DNA of 64,000 nucleotides from Bacteroidales bacterium (GTDB taxonomy: Bacteria; Bacteroidota; Bacteroidia; Bacteroidales; UBA932), in the NCBI GenBank assembly GCA_024398125.1, contig JAKSJO010000015.1, positions 1-64,000 of the forward strand, read 5' to 3'. Below the pieces are notes generated by a model. That model did not search any database and had not been told where the DNA came from. It saw only the letters and a program-made list of their open reading frames with translations. Shown here in pieces: positions 61,020-64,000 of the stretch; the stretch's first letter is position 1; every line of letters begins with the position of its first letter. The position numbers and the translations under genes are program-made.

Positions 61020-61481
61020 TTAAAGGTCTCCAGCGGCGAAGTATTCAAGGCTTCGCTGCTTTTTTATTATGCTGACACGGAGGTCGTCACCTTGGCGTAT
61101 CAGCTCGACGTCGCGTTCTGGGTCTTCCGCAGAGGTAAAATGGCACTCGACGCCGTCACCCACGCCGATTCGTACCGGCATTCGTGTGGCGTTGCCTGGC
61201 TTAAGCTGAGCGGGCAGGCCCTCGCCGAAGGCCTCGCGCGTCGCCTTGTACCAGAAAGTGATCTGAGATGCATATTCCATGAACCGTACACCATGGGCGG
61301 TCAGCTCGACTGAACCGCGGCTGCGTACAAACAGGCTCTTGCCCATAAGTTTTTCCAATTCTGAGATATTCTGGCTGACAGCGGGCTGGCTTATTCCACA
61401 TTCGCGTGCGGCAAGCGTGAAACTGCCCAGGCGAGCCACGCTCATGAAAATCTTCAGTCTGGAGTCTTCAAAAACTGCCAT
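61020..61481 (-). CDS. LysR-type regulator with truncated sensor domain
   Basis: 153 residues. The N-terminal 65 residues are a classic LysR winged HTH (DSRLKIFMSVARLGSFTLAARECGISQPAVSQNISELEKLMGKSLFVRS) and the linker helix follows. The usual 200-residue effector domain is missing; only about 80 residues of unclear fold remain (VRIGVGDGVECHFTSAEDPERDVELIRQGD). Such short LysR proteins occur in Bacteroidetes. Its stop lies 13 bases beyond the ferredoxin stop and the ferredoxin terminator sits inside its coding end. A TAGCTTTG box upstream gives it its own promoter. Confidence 0.8.
   Translation of the reverse strand: MAVFEDSRLKIFMSVARLGSFTLAARECGISQPAVSQNISELEKLMGKSLFVRSRGSVELTAHGVRFMEYASQITFWYKATREAFGEGLPAQLKPGNATRMPVRIGVGDGVECHFTSAEDPERDVELIRQGDDLRVSIIKKQRSLEYFAAGDL
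61032..61065 (+). terminator. Ferredoxin terminator
   Basis: AGCGGCGAAG pairs with CTTCGCTGCT (one G-U) around a 9-base loop, followed by TTTTTA; it lies inside the 3' end of the convergent LysR gene. Confidence 0.75.
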
Positions 61482-61502
61482 TGTGTATAATCATTGCTTA
61501 TG

Positions 61503-61510
61503 CAAAGCTA
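61503..61510 (-). promoter_or_regulatory. -7 element of the short LysR gene
   Basis: TAGCTTTG on the minus strand, 22 bases before the ATG. Confidence 0.5.
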
Positions 61511-61615
61511 GCATATTTTTTGCAGAAAAGTGCTTGATTGAAAAAAATGTAATTACTTTGTAGCAAAAGTAAACGGACTATCGTCAAACGGATAAATAAA
61601 ACCAAATCATAAGAC

Positions 61616-64000
61616 ATGAAAAAGTTATTAGTATTATTTGTGGCAATCATTGCTTCATTCTCCTTCGCGGGAGCGCAGGAAATGCAGATGTTGCCAAATG
61701 ATCCAGCTGTGAAGACCGGAAAGCTTGATAATGGAATGACCTATTATATCAGGCACAATGAGAAGCCGGCTGACCGTGCTGAGTTCTATCTCGCAACGCA
61801 TGTCGGAGCACTCCAGGAGACCCCAGACCAGGACGGTCTTGCCCACTTCCTCGAGCACATGTGCTTCAACGGCACCAAGAACTTCCCTGGCAAGGGAATT
61901 CTCAACTATCTCGAGAGCATCGGTGCTTCATTCGGCGGCAATGTAAATGCTTCTACCGGAGTCGAGCAGACAATTTATCTGCTTACCAATATTCCGCTGG
62001 TGAACGATCAGGTTGTAGACAACTGTCTTCTCATCATGCATGACTATTCTCATTTCGTGACCTGCGATCCTGCTGAGATCGATGCTGAGAGAGGAGTCAT
62101 CCTCGAGGAGAAGCGTACCCGCAACGACGCCAACTGGCGTATGCGCGAGCAGCTCTACCAGTATCTTTTCAAGGATACCAAGTATGCTACGACTTCCATC
62201 ATCGGAAGTGAGGAAAACCTCAAGACCTTCAAGCCTGAGTCTCTCGTGAACTTCTATCAGACATGGTACCAGCCAAACAACCAGGCTCTCATCGTTGTCG
62301 GTGACATTGATGTGGACGAGGTTGAGGCAAAGATCAAGAAGACTTTCGCCGACATCCCTGCACCGGTTGATCCTAAGGCAAAGGATGTCATCATGGTTCC
62401 TGGAAACTCGGAGCCTGTCATCGGTATCGTGACCGATCCTGAGTGCCCAAGCGTAAGCATGGAGGTGTTCTGGAACAGCGATGCCACTCCGGCAATCATC
62501 AACTCTACAGCTCAGGGTTTGATGGTAGACCTCCTCAAGGATATCATCAGTACCGTTATGGATGAGCGTTTCAACGACATTGCAGCACAGCCTGATTCTC
62601 CATTCCTTAATGCGGGTATGTCATTCGCGAACCTCTGCGAGACAATGGAAAGCGCATATGCAAGTGTTGCAGCAGCGCCGGACAAGATTCTCCCTGCATT
62701 CGCGGCCATGATGGTCGAGATCGAGAAGATGAAGCGTTTCGGCTTCACCGAGGCTGAGGTTGAGCGCGCAAAGACCGAGATCCTTTCTCAGTATGAGAGT
62801 GCTGCAAAGAAGGCTGACACCCGCACCAACTCAGAGTTCGTGATGCCTCTCATCAACCATTTCTTCCAGCAGAGAGCATATATGGATCCTCAGCAGAGGT
62901 TCGAGATCGTCAGCATGATCATGCCTCAGCTTCAGGCTCAGGTAATCAACATGGTGGCAGCCCAGCTCATCACCGAAGAGAACATGGTAGTCCTCTATGA
63001 AGGTCCAAAGAAGGAAGGTATCTACAATCCTTCAGAGGCGGAGATCAAGGCTGTCCTCGACGCTGTAAAGGGCATGGATATCCAGGCCAATGAGGCAGAA
63101 GAGATCGACAGCGAGTTCCTGAACCCTGCATCTCTCAAGGGTACCAAGGTGAAGAAGTCCGCAGCCGGCATCTATGGCAGCACCGTTTGGACTCTCAAGA
63201 ATGGCGTGAAGGTCGTTCTCCTTCCTACCGAAAACGAGAAGGACAGAATCTCATTCAACCTCAGACTCAGCGGCGGTACCAGCCTTATCAGCGATGCTGA
63301 CGTCAAGTCATTCGAGGACAATATCATGACTCTCTTCTTGCAGAACAGCGGTGTATCCCAGTTCTCGAATACCCAGGTCCAGAAGATGCTCAGCGGAAAG
63401 CAGCTTGTCGTAAGTCCGTACATCAGCCTGCTCAACCATGGTATCAATGGCTCGTCTACCGTCAAGGATATCGAGACAGCGCTCCAGATGGTTTATCTTC
63501 AGTTCGTAGATCCTCGTTTCGATGAGAACGAATATGCCCAGGGTATCAAGACCATCGAGGCTGTCCTCCCAAGTCTTGTAAGCCAGCCGAATTATAAGCT
63601 CCAGGAGCAGCTTCTTTCTACTATCTATGATTCGCCACGCAAGGCGTTCATCAGCGAGGAGATTCTCAAGGCAGCAAGCCTTGACGCAATCGAGCGCAAC
63701 TACCGTATGCTCTTCAAGGATGCAGCAGGAGCTGTGATGTATATCGTAGGTGACTTTGATGTAGAGGAGATGCGTCCACTCGTCGAGAAGTATATCGGCA
63801 GTCTTCCTAAGGGAAAGAAAGCTCTCAACTGGAAGGATACAGGCGAGTCTGTCGCTTCGAAGACAGTGAAGAACGAGTTCCGCTCGGCAATGGAGACCCC
63901 TAAGGTCACTGTAGTTGAGGTCTACAAGGCTGAGACTCCATACTCTTACGATCTCGAGGCGAACATGGATGCCCTTTCATACATTCTCAACATGCTTTAT
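61616..64000 (+). CDS. M16 family zinc metallopeptidase (3' end outside window)
   Basis: 795 residues visible, open to the window end. Signal peptide of about 20 residues ending at FAGAQE. The inverted zinc motif HFLEH (HxxEH) at about residues 80-84, in AHFLEHMCFNGTKNF, and the distal Glu region (ERGVILEEKRTRND) identify a pitrilysin/insulinase-like peptidase. A second, catalytically inactive M16 half starts near residue 510 (TVWTLKNGVKVVLLPTE). Bacteroidetes M16 proteins with this length usually have about 930-950 residues, so roughly 150 are cut off. Exported to the periplasm. Upstream TTACTTTG is close to a -7 element. Confidence 0.92.
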   Translation, partial: MKKLLVLFVAIIASFSFAGAQEMQMLPNDPAVKTGKLDNGMTYYIRHNEKPADRAEFYLATHVGALQETPDQDGLAHFLEHMCFNGTKNFPGKGILNYLESIGASFGGNVNASTGVEQTIYLLTNIPLVNDQVVDNCLLIMHDYSHFVTCDPAEIDAERGVILEEKRTRNDANWRMREQLYQYLFKDTKYATTSIIGSEENLKTFKPESLVNFYQTWYQPNNQALIVVGDIDVDEVEAKIKKTFADIPAPVDPKAKDVIMVPGNSEPVIGIVTDPECPSVSMEVFWNSDATPAIINSTAQGLMVDLLKDIISTVMDERFNDIAAQPDSPFLNAGMSFANLCETMESAYASVAAAPDKILPAFAAMMVEIEKMKRFGFTEAEVERAKTEILSQYESAAKKADTRTNSEFVMPLINHFFQQRAYMDPQQRFEIVSMIMPQLQAQVINMVAAQLITEENMVVLYEGPKKEGIYNPSEAEIKAVLDAVKGMDIQANEAEEIDSEFLNPASLKGTKVKKSAAGIYGSTVWTLKNGVKVVLLPTENEKDRISFNLRLSGGTSLISDADVKSFEDNIMTLFLQNSGVSQFSNTQVQKMLSGKQLVVSPYISLLNHGINGSSTVKDIETALQMVYLQFVDPRFDENEYAQGIKTIEAVLPSLVSQPNYKLQEQLLSTIYDSPRKAFISEEILKAASLDAIERNYRMLFKDAAGAVMYIVGDFDVEEMRPLVEKYIGSLPKGKKALNWKDTGESVASKTVKNEFRSAMETPKVTVVEVYKAETPYSYDLEANMDALSYILNMLY

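Noticed and set aside
1-64000. Mobile elements, prophage genes, tRNA or rRNA
   Set aside because: No transposase, integrase, attachment repeats, tRNA cloverleaf or rRNA segments were recognised anywhere.

Overview
The window is chromosomal DNA of a member of the Bacteroidota, most likely order Bacteroidales. Almost every intergenic gap carries the Bacteroides-type sigma-ABfr promoter signature (TAnnTTTG, several with TTTG about 19 bases upstream), Shine-Dalgarno sequences are rare, and the gene content is typical of the phylum: hybrid two-component systems, DUF3276, DUF5606, DUF2807, DUF1573, GSCFA, a Bacteroidetes-type ParE, a glsA/glsB-like lipid pair, and a nusB-yajC-ybbR-coaE cluster. I cannot assign a genus. 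No phage, insertion sequence, tRNA, rRNA or CRISPR array is visible; nearly all of it looks like core genome.

Layout. 1-3.2 kb: the end of ribosomal protein L31, then a GntR(YtrA)-controlled ABC transporter operon with a DUF2807 lipoprotein. 3.2-11.5 kb: 5'-nucleotidase, GSCFA protein, ffh-lysA, a zinc/cadmium-type P-ATPase and a small AraC-type protein. 11.6-14 kb: coiled-coil protein, zapA, a probable 6S-like RNA and rny. 14-20.8 kb: purine nucleoside phosphorylase, DUF3276, and a long operon nusB-yajC-ybbR-coaE::DUF5606-rimO-lipoprotein. 20.8-24.6 kb (minus): a glycine-lipid type acyltransferase pair, an HD protein, glutaminyl cyclase and the RNase P RNA gene. 24.6-26.3 kb: slyD with a metal-binding tail, and a glycosyltransferase.

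26.4-35.1 kb is the most unusual part. A sulfatase-modifying-factor-like lipoprotein without the catalytic cysteines is followed, in the same direction and almost without gaps, by two paralogous giant hybrid two-component sensors. The first has lost every kinase motif but keeps a receiver and a complete AraC output domain. The second keeps an intact kinase and receiver, but its AraC domain stops halfway. The two proteins look complementary, as if one phosphorylates and the other binds DNA.

35.1-40.1 kb: trkA, an ABC-F ATPase, grpE-dnaJ. 40.1-46.6 kb (minus): one tight six-gene operon (lipid A-type acyltransferase, pepD, DUF2400 protein, zeta-like P-loop kinase, tldD, pmbA). 46.7-54.9 kb: POT peptide transporter, carboxylesterase, acyl-CoA synthetase, AraC regulator, MATE and DMT transporters. 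54.9-60.7 kb (minus): rpsF-rpsR-rplI, an acyltransferase with parE, a 10-TM metal exporter-like protein with a DUF1573 protein. 60.8-64 kb: a 57-residue 2[4Fe-4S] ferredoxin, a LysR protein lacking most of its sensor domain, and the first 795 residues of an M16 peptidase.
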